DNA of 64,000 bases from assembly GCF_011806575.1 (NCBI RefSeq), contig NZ_JAATOO010000010.1, positions 62,001 to 126,000 on the forward strand, read 5' to 3'. This document shows, piece after piece, positions 17,456 to 27,088 of this stretch. Within the stretch, counting starts at the first letter, position 1, and each line of letters begins with the position of its first letter. The notes under the pieces were generated by a model. The model saw nothing but the letters and a program-made list of their open reading frames with translations, made no database searches and was not told the origin of the DNA. A program made the position numbers and the translations under genes. Origin of the DNA: Vibrio hepatarius. GTDB taxonomy: Bacteria; Pseudomonadota; Gammaproteobacteria; Enterobacterales; Vibrionaceae.

Positions 17456-18736
17456 TTATTTAACCCAACATCCCTTGGTATCAACTACTTTGATACTATC
17501 CGGAATATTAATTACCTGCTTAAACTCTTTATGATCCACTAGCAAAACAGCTATATCAGTTTGAATCATTGAGTGACTGAAGTCGATTAGCTTAGCATTT
17601 TTTATTGAAACCATTGATAGATTTGAAATATTTGGTTCGACAAAATTAACAACCGAAGGGTGGATATCAGCAATCTCTTGTGCAATAGATAACGCTGGAC
17701 TTTCACGCAAGTCATCAATATCCGGTTTGAATGCTAAGCCAAAGCATGTAATCCTCACATCAGAAGCGGTTCTTTCTGGATTATCTTGTAAAAACTCAGC
17801 GATAGCTAGCTTTACTTTATTAATTACCCATTCAGGTTTTTCATCATTTACTCGACGAGCCATATGAATCATTCGAGCTTCTTCCGGAGTTTTTGACACA
17901 ATAAACCAAGGGTCTACTGCAATACAATGCCCACCAACACCAGGACCTGGTTGAAGGATGTTCACACGTGGGTGTCGGTTTGCTAGTGCAATCAACTCCC
18001 AAACATTGATACCTAACTTATCACAGATAACAGAAAGCTCATTTGCAAATGCTATTTGAACATCACGTGAACTATTTTCAGTCAGCTTCGCCATTTCAGC
18101 AGTGCGCGCATTGGTAGTTACACAATCACCTTGAACAAATGTTTGGTATAGCTCTACTGAACGCTGTGAACATTTAGGCGTAAGACCACCAATGACACGG
18201 TCGTTTTCAACCAATTCTCGAACAACATGTCCCGGCAATACACGTTCCGGGCAATGCGCAATATTGATATCGGCGTTTTCCCCATGAGTTTGTGGAAAGG
18301 TAAGATCCGAGCGTGCTTGAGCTAGCCAATCAGCCATTTGCTCGGTAGCTCCAACTGGAGACGTTGACTCTAAAATCACTAGATCACCTTTCTTTAAAAC
18401 AGGAGCAATCGCTTTACTCGCGGCTTCAATGTAAGAAAGGTCTGGCGCAGGTACTTCACCATCTTTACAAGGTAGGAAGGGAGTTGGTACAGCGATAAGA
18501 AACGCATCTGCAGCTTCCGGCTTAGTTACTGCTTTTAGATAGCCTTCTTTTACTGCTGCATTTACGATCATATCCAGTTCAGGCTCTACGATATGAATTT
18601 TTCCTTGATTGATCGTGTCAACAGCATGCTGGTTAATGTCTACACCTATTACTTTTTTCTTGCGTGATGCAAACATTGCTGCCGTTGGCAGACCGATGTA
18701 GCCTAAACCTACAACTGATACTGTTTCAAAAGACAT
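17456..18736 (-). CDS. wecC: UDP-N-acetyl-D-mannosamine dehydrogenase
   Basis: A 426-residue UDP-sugar dehydrogenase. The N-terminal NAD site is VSVVGLGYIGLPTAAMFA. The central region shows ESTSPVGATEQM, and the catalytic Cys lies in PGPGVGGHCIAVDPWF. The C-terminal domain has FGLAFKPDIDDLRESPAL. It oxidises UDP-ManNAc to UDP-ManNAcA with two NAD+. It works directly after WecB, encoded 23 bases upstream, to supply ManNAcA for the repeat unit. Length and motifs match enterobacterial WecC. Confidence 0.95.
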   Translation of the reverse strand: MSFETVSVVGLGYIGLPTAAMFASRKKKVIGVDINQHAVDTINQGKIHIVEPELDMIVNAAVKEGYLKAVTKPEAADAFLIAVPTPFLPCKDGEVPAPDLSYIEAASKAIAPVLKKGDLVILESTSPVGATEQMADWLAQARSDLTFPQTHGENADINIAHCPERVLPGHVVRELVENDRVIGGLTPKCSQRSVELYQTFVQGDCVTTNARTAEMAKLTENSSRDVQIAFANELSVICDKLGINVWELIALANRHPRVNILQPGPGVGGHCIAVDPWFIVSKTPEEARMIHMARRVNDEKPEWVINKVKLAIAEFLQDNPERTASDVRITCFGLAFKPDIDDLRESPALSIAQEIADIHPSVVNFVEPNISNLSMVSIKNAKLIDFSHSMIQTDIAVLLVDHKEFKQVINIPDSIKVVDTKGCWVK

Positions 18737-18759
18737 ATATACTTCTCATTAAATAAAAA

Positions 18760-19884
18760 TTACTTAGCTAGAACATCTAGAATTCGTTGGCAAGCTTTTC
18801 CATCACCATATGGGTTATGTGCAAAGCTCATTTCTTTGTATGCTTGCTCGTCTTGCAGTAAAGTCGTTAAACCTGTAACAATTCGGTCCACATCGGTACC
18901 AACCAACTTAACCGTACCAGCTTTCACGGCTTCAGGACGCTCTGTTGTATCTCGCATCACTAATACTGGTTTACCTAAAGAAGGGGCTTCTTCTTGAATA
19001 CCACCAGAGTCAGTAAGAATTATATGAGCGCGATTCATTAAGTAGATAAATGGCAGGTACTGCTGTGGCTCGATCAAATGGACGTTATCTATACCAGCCA
19101 AAATACGATTTACTGGTTCACGGACGTTAGGGTTTAGGTGCATCGGGTAAACAATTTGGGTCTCAGGATGCTTTTGAGCTGTAAAAGCTAGAGCTTCACA
19201 GATTCGTTCAAAGCCCCCACCAAAACTTTCCCTTCTGTGGCCAGTAACCAGAATTAGTTTTTTATCTTCGTGTAGGAAAGGAAATTTTTCAGATAGAGTC
19301 AGTTGGAGCGTTTTGTCACTGTCAATTTTATCTTTAATAATTAAAAGAGCATCGATAACGGTATTGCCAGTTACTGAAATATTATCTTTGTCGATATTCT
19401 CTTTTAATAAGTTGTTTTGAGAGGCTTCTGTTGGAGCAAAATGGTACTGGGTTAATACTCCAGTCAACTTTCTATTTGCTTCTTCTGGCCACGGAGAGTA
19501 AATGTTTCCTGTACGTAAGCCCGCTTCTACATGACCAACTGGAATTTGCTCATAGTAAGCCGCAAGGCTAGCTGCGAAAGTTGTCGCAGTGTCACCATGA
19601 ACTAAAACTACGTCAGGTTTAAATTCTTGTAGTACGGGTTTTATCTCCAATAAGATCCTTGCAGTCACATCATTTAGTGACTGTCCCACTCTCATTAGAT
19701 TTAGGTCATAATCTGGTTTTATTTCAAACAGTTCAAGTACTTGGTCTAGCATCTCGCGATGTTGAGCAGTCACACAACATTTCGTCTCAAATCGCTTATC
19801 AACAGATAACGCGTGTACTAGTGGGGCCATTTTTATGGCCTCTGGTCTAGTTCCAAAGACTGTGAGAACTTTTTTCTTTGACAT
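18760..19884 (-). CDS. wecB: UDP-N-acetylglucosamine 2-epimerase (non-hydrolysing)
   Basis: A 374-residue epimerase. [17 protein letters not shown] opens the protein, [17 protein letters not shown] and [18 protein letters not shown] carry the substrate-binding and catalytic acidic residues, and [17 protein letters not shown] is the UDP site near the C-terminus. It converts UDP-GlcNAc to UDP-ManNAc. The ATG at 19884 is chosen (TAGG about 7 bases upstream) rather than ATG 19902 or the extended frame, because the family starts there. It is the first gene of the long minus-strand polysaccharide operon and feeds WecC. Confidence 0.95.
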   Translation of the reverse strand: MSKKKVLTVFGTRPEAIKMAPLVHALSVDKRFETKCCVTAQHREMLDQVLELFEIKPDYDLNLMRVGQSLNDVTARILLEIKPVLQEFKPDVVLVHGDTATTFAASLAAYYEQIPVGHVEAGLRTGNIYSPWPEEANRKLTGVLTQYHFAPTEASQNNLLKENIDKDNISVTGNTVIDALLIIKDKIDSDKTLQLTLSEKFPFLHEDKKLILVTGHRRESFGGGFERICEALAFTAQKHPETQIVYPMHLNPNVREPVNRILAGIDNVHLIEPQQYLPFIYLMNRAHIILTDSGGIQEEAPSLGKPVLVMRDTTERPEAVKAGTVKLVGTDVDRIVTGLTTLLQDEQAYKEMSFAHNPYGDGKACQRILDVLAK

Positions 19885-20098
19885 ATATAACCTACTAAGC
19901 ATTGAGCAACCCAAAACAACTACATCCTTTTCTAGAAAGCTAAGTCATAGCTCTCTTTTCCAGTCTAAAAGACTGCGAATACTAACTTAAATTGGCATAT
20001 ATTTCGACTACTCCCTTCATACTTCACCACTTTCTATGACAGCACATGCAACCATGGTATAGTAGCACCAATTGTTACTCTTAGTTCTGGGGATAAAT
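19885..20098. promoter_or_regulatory. Divergent intergenic region wecB / hldD, boundary of the O-antigen locus
   Basis: 214 bases between the polysaccharide operon (minus) and hldD (plus). On the plus strand ATGACA (20036-20041) and TATAGT (20058-20063), 16 bases apart, form a good promoter for hldD, followed by GGGGAT just before its ATG. The minus-strand operon must also start here; a short CAGTC/GACTG hairpin occurs in its leader. No convincing JUMPstart/ops element was found (the nearest is GGGAGTAGTC, a poor match). Confidence 0.55.
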
Positions 20099-21040
20099 AT
20101 GATAGTAGTAACTGGCGGCGCCGGCATGATTGGCAGCAACATCATCAAGGCTCTAAACGAACAAGGTATCAATGAAATTTTAGTCGTCGACAACCTAAAA
20201 AATGGTAAGAAATTTCAGAATTTAGTTGATCTCGATATCGCCGATTACATGGATCGTGATGATTTCCTAGTACAAATCATGTCAGGTGAAAACTTAGGCC
20301 CGATTGACGCCATTTTTCATGAAGGTGCTTGTTCTGCTACCACAGAGTGGGATGGCAAGTACATGATGCTCAATAACTATGAGTATTCAAAAGAATTACT
20401 TCACTACTGTTTAGACCGAGAAATTCCATTCCTTTACGCCTCTTCGGCAGCCACTTACGGTGAAACAGATACTTTCATTGAAGAAACACAATACGAAGGC
20501 GCATTGAACGTTTATGGTTACTCAAAACAGCAGTTTGACAACTATGTGCGCAGAGTCTGGGAAGACGCTGAAAAACACGGTGAAACCTTATCTCAGGTAA
20601 CGGGATTTAGATACTTTAATGTTTACGGCCCTCGTGAACAGCACAAAGGTTCAATGGCTTCAGTCGCATTCCACCTAAACAACCAAATGAACGCGGGTGA
20701 GAATCCAAAACTTTTTGAAGGCAGTGAGCACTTCAAACGTGATTTCGTTTATGTGGGTGATGTCGCTGCAGTCAACTTATGGTTTCTACAAAATGGTGTC
20801 TCAGGTATTTTTAACCTTGGTACAGGCAATGCAGAGTCATTCAATGAAGTCGCTAACGCTGTGATTAACTATCATGGTAAAGGCTCTGTTGAAACGATTC
20901 CGTTCCCAGCACACCTCAAAGGGGCATACCAAGAGTTCACCCAAGCAGACCTAACTAAGTTACGTGCGGCAGGGTGTGACCATAAGTTTAAATCTGTTGC
21001 CGAAGGCGTGGCAGAATACATGAAGATAATTAATCGATAA
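20099..21040 (+). CDS. hldD: ADP-L-glycero-D-manno-heptose 6-epimerase
   Basis: A 313-residue SDR epimerase. The N-terminus [17 protein letters not shown] is the family signature. [17 protein letters not shown] and the catalytic YGYSKQQFD follow, with [10 protein letters not shown] later. It converts ADP-D-glycero- to ADP-L-glycero-D-manno-heptose for the inner core. The start at 20099 is supported by GGGGAT 5 bases upstream; the frame is open 9 codons further but lacks support. In vibrios this gene (gmhD) marks one edge of the O-antigen/capsule locus, exactly the arrangement seen here. It heads the lpxM-waaF-waaA operon. Confidence 0.97.
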   Translation: MIVVTGGAGMIGSNIIKALNEQGINEILVVDNLKNGKKFQNLVDLDIADYMDRDDFLVQIMSGENLGPIDAIFHEGACSATTEWDGKYMMLNNYEYSKELLHYCLDREIPFLYASSAATYGETDTFIEETQYEGALNVYGYSKQQFDNYVRRVWEDAEKHGETLSQVTGFRYFNVYGPREQHKGSMASVAFHLNNQMNAGENPKLFEGSEHFKRDFVYVGDVAAVNLWFLQNGVSGIFNLGTGNAESFNEVANAVINYHGKGSVETIPFPAHLKGAYQEFTQADLTKLRAAGCDHKFKSVAEGVAEYMKIINR

Positions 21041-21063
21041 GGTGTTCCACACCGTTGCGCTTT

Positions 21064-22029
21064 ATGACAGATAAACGAAACGATTTTGACCCCAAAGCTT
21101 ATAACCCTACTTTCGAGTGGGGTTTTCTTGCACCAAAATATTGGGGAACCTGGATTGGAGTTTTACTCTCTGTTCCCCTATCACTGCTACCGTTAGGGTT
21201 TCACCAGTGGTTGTCTCATCAGGTAGCACGCAAACTCGCAAAAAAGAAGCGCGGTGCGACTCATAATATCAGAGTAAACCTATCTCTATGCTTTCCTGAA
21301 CTCAACGAACAACAGCGCGAGGAGTTGGTATATAAAACTCTCTATACTGCTGGTGTGTTTATGCTTCGATTCGGGTTGCTCTCATTGCGCTCATCTCAAT
21401 GGTTGCAACAACAATGCCACTTCCAAAATGAGCATTATTTAAAGCAATCTACAGACAACGGCGAAAATGTCATTCTTCTCGTTCCTCATTCATGGGCGAT
21501 AGACATCCCAGCGGTACTTCTGGCATCTCAAGGGCTACCAGTGTCTGCAATGGCGAAAAAGCAGAAAAACCCAGTGACAGACTGGCTTATGCATCGTCAA
21601 CGCGTTCAGTATGGTGGACGTGTGTATGAGCGCTCTGGTGGCATCAAGCCATTTATAAAATCCATTAAAGAAGGCTACTTAGGCTATTATTTGCCAGACC
21701 AAGACCATGGAGCAGAGCTAAGTGAGTTTGTTGACTTTTTTGCTACAACCAAAGCAACGCTGCCAGGGCTAACTAAGTTAGCCAAACTATCAAAGGCAAA
21801 GGTCATTCCAACTTTTGCATCAATTGACCCTAACAATGGTCACTACACCATTGAGTTCATGCCACCACTCGAGTTACAAGAGACTGAGATTGCGGATGCT
21901 AGAGCAATGAATGAAGCCATTGAGCATTTCGTTGGGAAACAACCTCACCAGTATATGTGGATATTACGCTTGCTTCGAACTCAAGAGGATGGGAGCAACC
22001 CATATAGAAAGCTTCGCAATAACGCATAA
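21064..22029 (+). CDS. lpxM: Lipid A secondary acyltransferase (LpxM/MsbB-like)
   Basis: A 321-residue Lpx acyltransferase. The active-site pattern H-x4-D lies in LVPHSWAIDIPAV, the form typical of LpxM; the second copy at 45849 has H-x4-E as in LpxL. An N-terminal membrane anchor (WIGVLLSVPLSLLPLGF) follows a polar lead. It would add the second secondary acyl chain to lipid A at the inner face of the inner membrane. The start is ATG 21064, although only a weak ribosome site precedes it; the open frame back to a TTG at 21055 has even less support. It lies 23 bases after hldD, so it is likely co-transcribed. In V. cholerae one such enzyme adds a hydroxylated chain (LpxN), so chain identity is open. 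Confidence 0.88.
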   Translation: MTDKRNDFDPKAYNPTFEWGFLAPKYWGTWIGVLLSVPLSLLPLGFHQWLSHQVARKLAKKKRGATHNIRVNLSLCFPELNEQQREELVYKTLYTAGVFMLRFGLLSLRSSQWLQQQCHFQNEHYLKQSTDNGENVILLVPHSWAIDIPAVLLASQGLPVSAMAKKQKNPVTDWLMHRQRVQYGGRVYERSGGIKPFIKSIKEGYLGYYLPDQDHGAELSEFVDFFATTKATLPGLTKLAKLSKAKVIPTFASIDPNNGHYTIEFMPPLELQETEIADARAMNEAIEHFVGKQPHQYMWILRLLRTQEDGSNPYRKLRNNA

Positions 22030-22049
22030 AATGAATTAAGAGAAGCAAT

Positions 22050-23078
22050 GTGAAAAAAATATTGATAGTCGGCCCATCTTGGGTCGGTGATATGGTGATG
22101 TCACAGTCACTCTATACAACTCTAAAGCAACAAGACTCTGAGGCGATCATTGATGTCATTGCTCCCGCTTGGTGCAAGCCTATTCTAGAGCGGATGCCGG
22201 AAGTTAACCAAGCAATAGAAATGCCTTTTGGGCATGGCGAGTTTAACTTTCTTGGACGCAGGCAGTTTGGTAAAGAACTCCGCAAAGGAGAATACACTCA
22301 TGCGTTTGTGTTACCAAATTCCGCTAAATCAGCTCTTATCCCGTTTTTTGCCCAAGTTCCGGTCAGAACTGGCTGGAAAGGCGAAATGAGATACGGCTTG
22401 CTTAATGACTTACGACCAAACAAGAATGACTTTCAATATATGGTCGAACGTTACGTAGCGCTAGCACACTCTAAGAGTGAAATGCAGAACTCAGCATCCC
22501 TTGGCGGACTACCTACGTTACCAAAGCCTCGTCTAGCTATTGATGAAAATACTCAACACTCAACACTCGCTAAGTTTGGACTAAATCGGACAGTACCAGT
22601 TTTAGGACTTTGTCCTGGTGCAGAATTCGGGCCAGCTAAACAGTGGCCTGCTGATCACTATGCTACAGTTGCGTCTGAGATGATTGAGCGGGGGCATCAA
22701 GTTTGGCTGTTTGGATCAGCTAAAGATGAAGAAACGACGAATGCGATTCGTAATCTATTATCAGATTCACAAAAAGCATCTTGCCATAACCTAGCGGGTA
22801 AAACGTCTCTAATCGAGGCGGTAGACTTACTATCGGCATGTAATAGCGTAGTGAGCAATGACTCAGGTTTAATGCACGTTGCGGCTGCAGTTGGCTGCCA
22901 TGTTATTGGTGTCTATGGTTCAACATCACCGGAATACACACCACCTTTGGCTGAAAAAGTAGACATTGTGAATACAGACATTGAATGCCGTCCGTGCTTT
23001 AAACGAGAATGCCCACTCGGACATTTGAAATGTCTAAAAGACTTATCGCCTAATAAAGTCGTTGATAAATTGAAGTAG
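22050..23078 (+). CDS. waaF: ADP-heptose:LPS heptosyltransferase II
   Basis: A 342-residue GT9 enzyme. KILIVGPSWVGDMVMSQSL opens the N-terminal domain, and LCPGAEFGPAKQWP and VSNDSGLMHVAAAVG form the ADP-heptose site in the C-terminal domain. It adds the second heptose to the inner core. The start is GTG at 22050: the ATG two bases earlier is out of frame and AGAGAAG precedes it. Order after lpxM and 6 bases before waaA matches the lipid A-core operon logic. Length fits the family. Confidence 0.95.
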   Translation: MKKILIVGPSWVGDMVMSQSLYTTLKQQDSEAIIDVIAPAWCKPILERMPEVNQAIEMPFGHGEFNFLGRRQFGKELRKGEYTHAFVLPNSAKSALIPFFAQVPVRTGWKGEMRYGLLNDLRPNKNDFQYMVERYVALAHSKSEMQNSASLGGLPTLPKPRLAIDENTQHSTLAKFGLNRTVPVLGLCPGAEFGPAKQWPADHYATVASEMIERGHQVWLFGSAKDEETTNAIRNLLSDSQKASCHNLAGKTSLIEAVDLLSACNSVVSNDSGLMHVAAAVGCHVIGVYGSTSPEYTPPLAEKVDIVNTDIECRPCFKRECPLGHLKCLKDLSPNKVVDKLK

Positions 23079-23083
23079 CTGTC

Positions 23084-24343
23084 GTGATTATTAGAGTCGT
23101 CTACACATTTATACTGATACTATTATCGCCATTTTTCCTCTATGGTTTGTATAAGCCAAGAGCGAATAAACCTTCTTTTGGTTCTCGTTGGAAAGAGCAT
23201 TTTGGTGTTACTCCGAAACTGAGCAATAGTAAACCACCTATTTGGATACACGCCGTCTCTGTGGGTGAAAGTATCGCTGCGACACCACTGATTAAATCGA
23301 TCAAGCAGCAGTTTCCAGAGCTCCCCATTGTAGTGACAACGACCACATCGACAGGAGCCGAACAAATTGCGAAGCTGGGTGAACTTGTCGAGCACAGATA
23401 TATGCCGCTAGATTTTAGCTTCGCAATCAAACAATTTATCGCAACCATCAGACCAACTCAGTTACTCATTATTGAAACTGAGCTTTGGCCCAATACACTT
23501 CACTGCGCAAACAAAGCTGGTGTACCAATAACAATCATTAATGCTCGTCTATCAGAAAAGTCTCGTAGAAATTACACGAAAATTCTCCCACTATTTCGTC
23601 ATATCGCTAGTAACATTACTCAGGTTTTGTGCCAAAGTGAAAAAGACGCTGAAAGGTTTGCACAGTTAGGAGTACCCGAAGATAAATTATTCGTTACTGG
23701 CTCGATTAAATTTGATATCAGCATATCTGACATAGATAAAGACAATGCTAAGGAACTTCGTGAGAAATTGGGGTCCCACAGACCTATATGGATAGCGGCA
23801 AGCACGCATAAAGGAGAAGATGAAATTGTCTTATCTGCCCATAAAACGTTGCTTGAATCGCAACCAAACGCACTGTTAATACTAGTACCAAGACACCCTG
23901 AGAGATTCGATCAAGTATATGCACTGTGTCAGAACGAAGGATTTCTAACCAAAAGACGTACAGATAACCCTTCTTGCTCTGAGTTGTGTGATTCGCAAGT
24001 CTATTTAGCGGACACCATGGGTGAGATGCTAACACTGATTGGTGCAGCAGATGTATGCTTTATGGGAGGAAGTTTATTAGGTGATAAGGTCGGAGGTCAC
24101 AATGTTCTCGAACCTTTAGCATTAAACGTCCCTACTATTACAGGAAACAGTTATTATAACTTTCAAGAAATTGTCGATGATCTGCATGAACAAAAAGCGA
24201 TAACGGTTCTACACTCACCTTCAGATCTATGTAACGTGGTGGCAACACTACTAAATGCAAAGAAGATCGATGTACCTTTACTAGATCGCTCTCCGGGTCC
24301 AATCGCTAAAACACTTAACCAGGTTTTCAATAACTATGATTAA
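23084..24343 (+). CDS. waaA: 3-deoxy-D-manno-octulosonic acid transferase (Kdo transferase)
   Basis: A 419-residue GT30 enzyme with an N-terminal membrane anchor (IIRVVYTFILILLSPFF). It has the family signatures IWIHAVSVGES (catalytic Glu), ETELWPNTL, and FMGGSLLGDKVGGHNVLEPL in the donor-binding C-terminal domain. It transfers Kdo from CMP-Kdo to lipid IVA. The start is GTG at 23084, 6 bases after waaF. The presence of kdkA at 32170 suggests a mono-Kdo lipid A bearing a Kdo phosphate, as known for Vibrio and Haemophilus. Its end overlaps the next gene by 8 bases. Confidence 0.96.
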   Translation: MIIRVVYTFILILLSPFFLYGLYKPRANKPSFGSRWKEHFGVTPKLSNSKPPIWIHAVSVGESIAATPLIKSIKQQFPELPIVVTTTTSTGAEQIAKLGELVEHRYMPLDFSFAIKQFIATIRPTQLLIIETELWPNTLHCANKAGVPITIINARLSEKSRRNYTKILPLFRHIASNITQVLCQSEKDAERFAQLGVPEDKLFVTGSIKFDISISDIDKDNAKELREKLGSHRPIWIAASTHKGEDEIVLSAHKTLLESQPNALLILVPRHPERFDQVYALCQNEGFLTKRRTDNPSCSELCDSQVYLADTMGEMLTLIGAADVCFMGGSLLGDKVGGHNVLEPLALNVPTITGNSYYNFQEIVDDLHEQKAITVLHSPSDLCNVVATLLNAKKIDVPLLDRSPGPIAKTLNQVFNNYD

Positions 24344-25238
24344 AAGCATCAGAAAAGCACTTAGAAAAAAAAATGAAAGCTTTCGTCAAATGCGTAAAGT
24401 GGAACAAACTATTGCGACCACAACCCGATCGCAATATTTACAAAATCTAGCACTTCATAGTACTTTGCCTTTAATTAACAATGATGTAGCGCGTGAACAT
24501 GAGCTGATTGCCAGTCTAACAACCTATTCAAAACGCATCCATGATGTCCACCTAGTTATCGAGTCATTATCTGAACAGACCGTTAAAGCAAATAGAATCA
24601 TTCTTTGGTTAGATGAGGATGAGTTTTCTCAATCAACTATTCCAGAAATACTTAAACTTCAGCAAGACCGAGGATTGGAAGTTCGATTCTGTCCTAACTA
24701 CCGTTCTTACAAAAAGCTTGTCCCGACGTTAAAACTCGCGCCCAACGCAGACGTCATCACCGTTGATGATGACTTACTATACCCGCATGACATGATCGAG
24801 ATGCTCGTCAAAGAGAAGTTAGATTATCCTCAATGCATTATTGGTACTAGGGCTCATGAAGTGTTAGTTAAAGATAACTCCTTACTACCGTACAAGAGTT
24901 GGCCTAAAGAATGCTCTTATCTGAATAATGGAAGTAAGACATTTCTAACAACTGGCGCTGGCACACTGTTTCCAGCTGGTGTTTTCCCTAAAGAGACATT
25001 AGAGCCGAAAGAGTTTTTAAACCTTTGCCCTACTGCTGATGACATATGGTTTAATCTTGTCGCACTAAAATATGGAATAGACAGACGTAAGCTTTCTGAT
25101 GATCGAAAGTTTGTGTCTCGATTTTTACATTTAGAGTCTAATCAAGATATTGGGCTCAACAAGAAAAACGTTAATAACAATCAAAACGACATCCAAGCAA
25201 AGAAAGTTATTGATCACTTTAATATTGAGTTTTCCTAA
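24336..25238 (+). CDS. GT-A-type glycosyltransferase of LPS core
   Basis: A 300-residue soluble protein with a GT-A look. LIASLTTYSKRIHDVHLVIE begins the nucleotide-binding domain, ADVITVDDDLLYP is the metal-binding acidic motif, and TTGAGTLFPAGVFP plus TADDIWFNLVALK resemble the acceptor and catalytic regions of some GT2/GT32-type core transferases. It overlaps waaA by 8 bases and precedes the ligase gene by 2 bases, so it belongs to the core operon. Donor and acceptor sugars are unknown. Confidence 0.75.
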   Translation: MIKSIRKALRKKNESFRQMRKVEQTIATTTRSQYLQNLALHSTLPLINNDVAREHELIASLTTYSKRIHDVHLVIESLSEQTVKANRIILWLDEDEFSQSTIPEILKLQQDRGLEVRFCPNYRSYKKLVPTLKLAPNADVITVDDDLLYPHDMIEMLVKEKLDYPQCIIGTRAHEVLVKDNSLLPYKSWPKECSYLNNGSKTFLTTGAGTLFPAGVFPKETLEPKEFLNLCPTADDIWFNLVALKYGIDRRKLSDDRKFVSRFLHLESNQDIGLNKKNVNNNQNDIQAKKVIDHFNIEFS

Positions 25239-25240
25239 CA

Positions 25241-26503
25241 ATGCCAAGCAATTTAAAACAACAAACAAAATGTCTATTTACTTCAAAAAAATACAGTCTA
25301 GCAATATTTGTTGCATGCATACTTTATACAGTAACAGCATTGCCTCGATTAGAGATCAGTGACTTATTCAAAAACATAATTATATTTGGTTCGTTACCTG
25401 CCCTGTATTATAATTTTTCAAATTATAATAAGAGTATTTTTTGGTTAGCTTTAATATCAATACTAATACAAGTAATCAGTTGGGCTCATGCATTAGTTTA
25501 TGTACCTGAATTTGCGAAAAGCTCCCCCGATTTAAAACCACTTTCATCATTGTTTCTTTTCGTTCTCATAGCTATTTGGATTGATGGAAGCAACCTGAGA
25601 AGAATAGCCCTCTTCTCGAGCTTTATCTTAAGCTTCGTTAGCACCGCTTTCTATGATATTTATACAAACGACAGTCTTTCCCTCGCACTTTCAGGGCAAA
25701 GAATTGACTATGGTATGCATAATGCTCAGTTTACCTCAATGCTATCTGTTGTTGTATGTATATTAACCGCATACATACTCGCGAAACTGCCAGATGAAAG
25801 AAAGCGAGTAAAACTTTCACTATATGCTTTAGGCGGCTCTGCTATTGCTTTCGCCTTGTTTTCATTATATGCCAGTCAAAGCCGACAGGTATGGCTCGCA
25901 GTAACAGTTCTTTTGAGTCTAGCACCTATCGTTTTAGTTGGAACAAAACACATCAGAAAGCTAGTAATCACATATTCATTACTAGCGGTAACTCTGATCG
26001 GTATATTCCAATTAGACTCAGTGAAACAGCGAGTCTTCTATGAGTCTAGTGCTATTTCTACGCTCACCCAAGGTAATTGGGACAACATCCCTATGACAAG
26101 TATAGGTATACGCGTAAACTCATGGTTAGAAGCTAGCAAATGGATTGCAGAAAGGCCGATTTTAGGTTCGGACTTCAACGCAATTCCTTATGTAACGAGA
26201 ACCGCTGAAAAGTTTCAAACAGCAAAGCTTCAAGGCTTTGGTCATTTACACAATTATTACCTTGAAGTATGGGTAGCCTTTGGCATAGTGGGGCTAATAT
26301 TCTTAGTCGTATTTTATCGGGAAATATTAATCAACGTTATAAATAACCAAGGAAAAGAAGAACGCTACTTATTATATAGTTTTCTCGTTTTCTGGTTCAT
26401 TATCAGTATGTTTGAATCGTATAACCATAAGTTTCTTGGGCTATATGTACATACCATCATTCTTGCTGGTTTGTATTCACTAAAGGTCAGGAAGAATAAC
26501 TAA
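25241..26503 (+). CDS. waaL: O-antigen ligase-like membrane protein
   Basis: A 420-residue protein with about twelve hydrophobic segments and a large periplasmic loop. Near the loop end it has GFGHLHNYYLEVWVAFGIVGL, cited here only in part: the H-x-H-N pattern is the key His region of WaaL/Wzy_C proteins. An Arg-bearing stretch ASQSRQVWLA also fits. It would join undecaprenyl-linked O-chains to lipid A-core in the periplasm. The core-operon location favours ligase over polymerase. Its TAA directly abuts the stop codon of the opposing yrbL-like gene with no intervening base. Confidence 0.8.
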   Translation: MPSNLKQQTKCLFTSKKYSLAIFVACILYTVTALPRLEISDLFKNIIIFGSLPALYYNFSNYNKSIFWLALISILIQVISWAHALVYVPEFAKSSPDLKPLSSLFLFVLIAIWIDGSNLRRIALFSSFILSFVSTAFYDIYTNDSLSLALSGQRIDYGMHNAQFTSMLSVVVCILTAYILAKLPDERKRVKLSLYALGGSAIAFALFSLYASQSRQVWLAVTVLLSLAPIVLVGTKHIRKLVITYSLLAVTLIGIFQLDSVKQRVFYESSAISTLTQGNWDNIPMTSIGIRVNSWLEASKWIAERPILGSDFNAIPYVTRTAEKFQTAKLQGFGHLHNYYLEVWVAFGIVGLIFLVVFYREILINVINNQGKEERYLLYSFLVFWFIISMFESYNHKFLGLYVHTIILAGLYSLKVRKNN

Positions 26504-27088
26504 TTACTTAAACGTTACTCGTTCTATACAGGGAGTAAGGAATTTGTTTATAAACTTACTCCACTTCCTTTCGATTTTTCTATTTCCAACGAATTTCACG
26601 TAATTTGCCAACGGGATAGCATCAGCGGTTCCAAAACCGTCTATAAGAATAATTTTTATCCCATTATGTAGTCTCGTAACCAATAAATTACTCATCAGAA
26701 GATCACATGGAATAATATTATTCTCTAGTAAATTACCTTTGAGCTCTTTCAGTGCTAACTTTATTTGTGCAATATCCTCTGAAGTATGATTTTCTTCTAC
26801 GTAGTGTCTAATATTAAGTGCTTTTGAACCGTCAAAATTTGAAACAAGCTCGACTTCCATCCCAATACTGTCCTGTGTTTCAATAACATTATAAAACTCA
26901 GGAATATGAGAAAAACTCACGCCCTTAGCCTTGAGATAATTTAGGTACTTGATTTCTCGTTTGGTTTGTTTAGATTGGCTCTTTTTACTTATTTTAATAC
27001 AACGACTCGGATTATCTGGATGCTTATAGCACACCCTTTCCGTACCTTGGCCAATGATTTCCCATTGGCTAAAATCACTTACTTGCAT
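26504..27088 (-). CDS. YrbL-like LPS/heptose kinase family protein
   Basis: A 194-residue kinase-fold protein. IIGQGTERVCYKHPDNP is the opening of YrbL (PhoP-regulated in E. coli). IPCDLLMSNLLVTRL replaces the usual catalytic D-x4-N loop, and IILIDGFG corresponds to the D-F-G metal motif. Relatives phosphorylate sugars in LPS. The gene runs against the core operon, overlapping the upstream GT4 gene by 14 bases, so the two form their own unit. Activity is unproven; the family assignment is fairly firm. Confidence 0.8.
   Translation of the reverse strand: MQVSDFSQWEIIGQGTERVCYKHPDNPSRCIKISKKSQSKQTKREIKYLNYLKAKGVSFSHIPEFYNVIETQDSIGMEVELVSNFDGSKALNIRHYVEENHTSEDIAQIKLALKELKGNLLENNIIPCDLLMSNLLVTRLHNGIKIILIDGFGTADAIPLANYVKFVGNRKIERKWSKFINKFLTPCIERVTFK

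Noticed and set aside
19885-20098. GGGAGTAGTC on the minus strand as a JUMPstart/ops (RfaH) element of the O-antigen operon
   Set aside because: It matches the ops core only in part (GG..GTAG), lacks the wider JUMPstart sequence, and its position in the leader is not distinctive.
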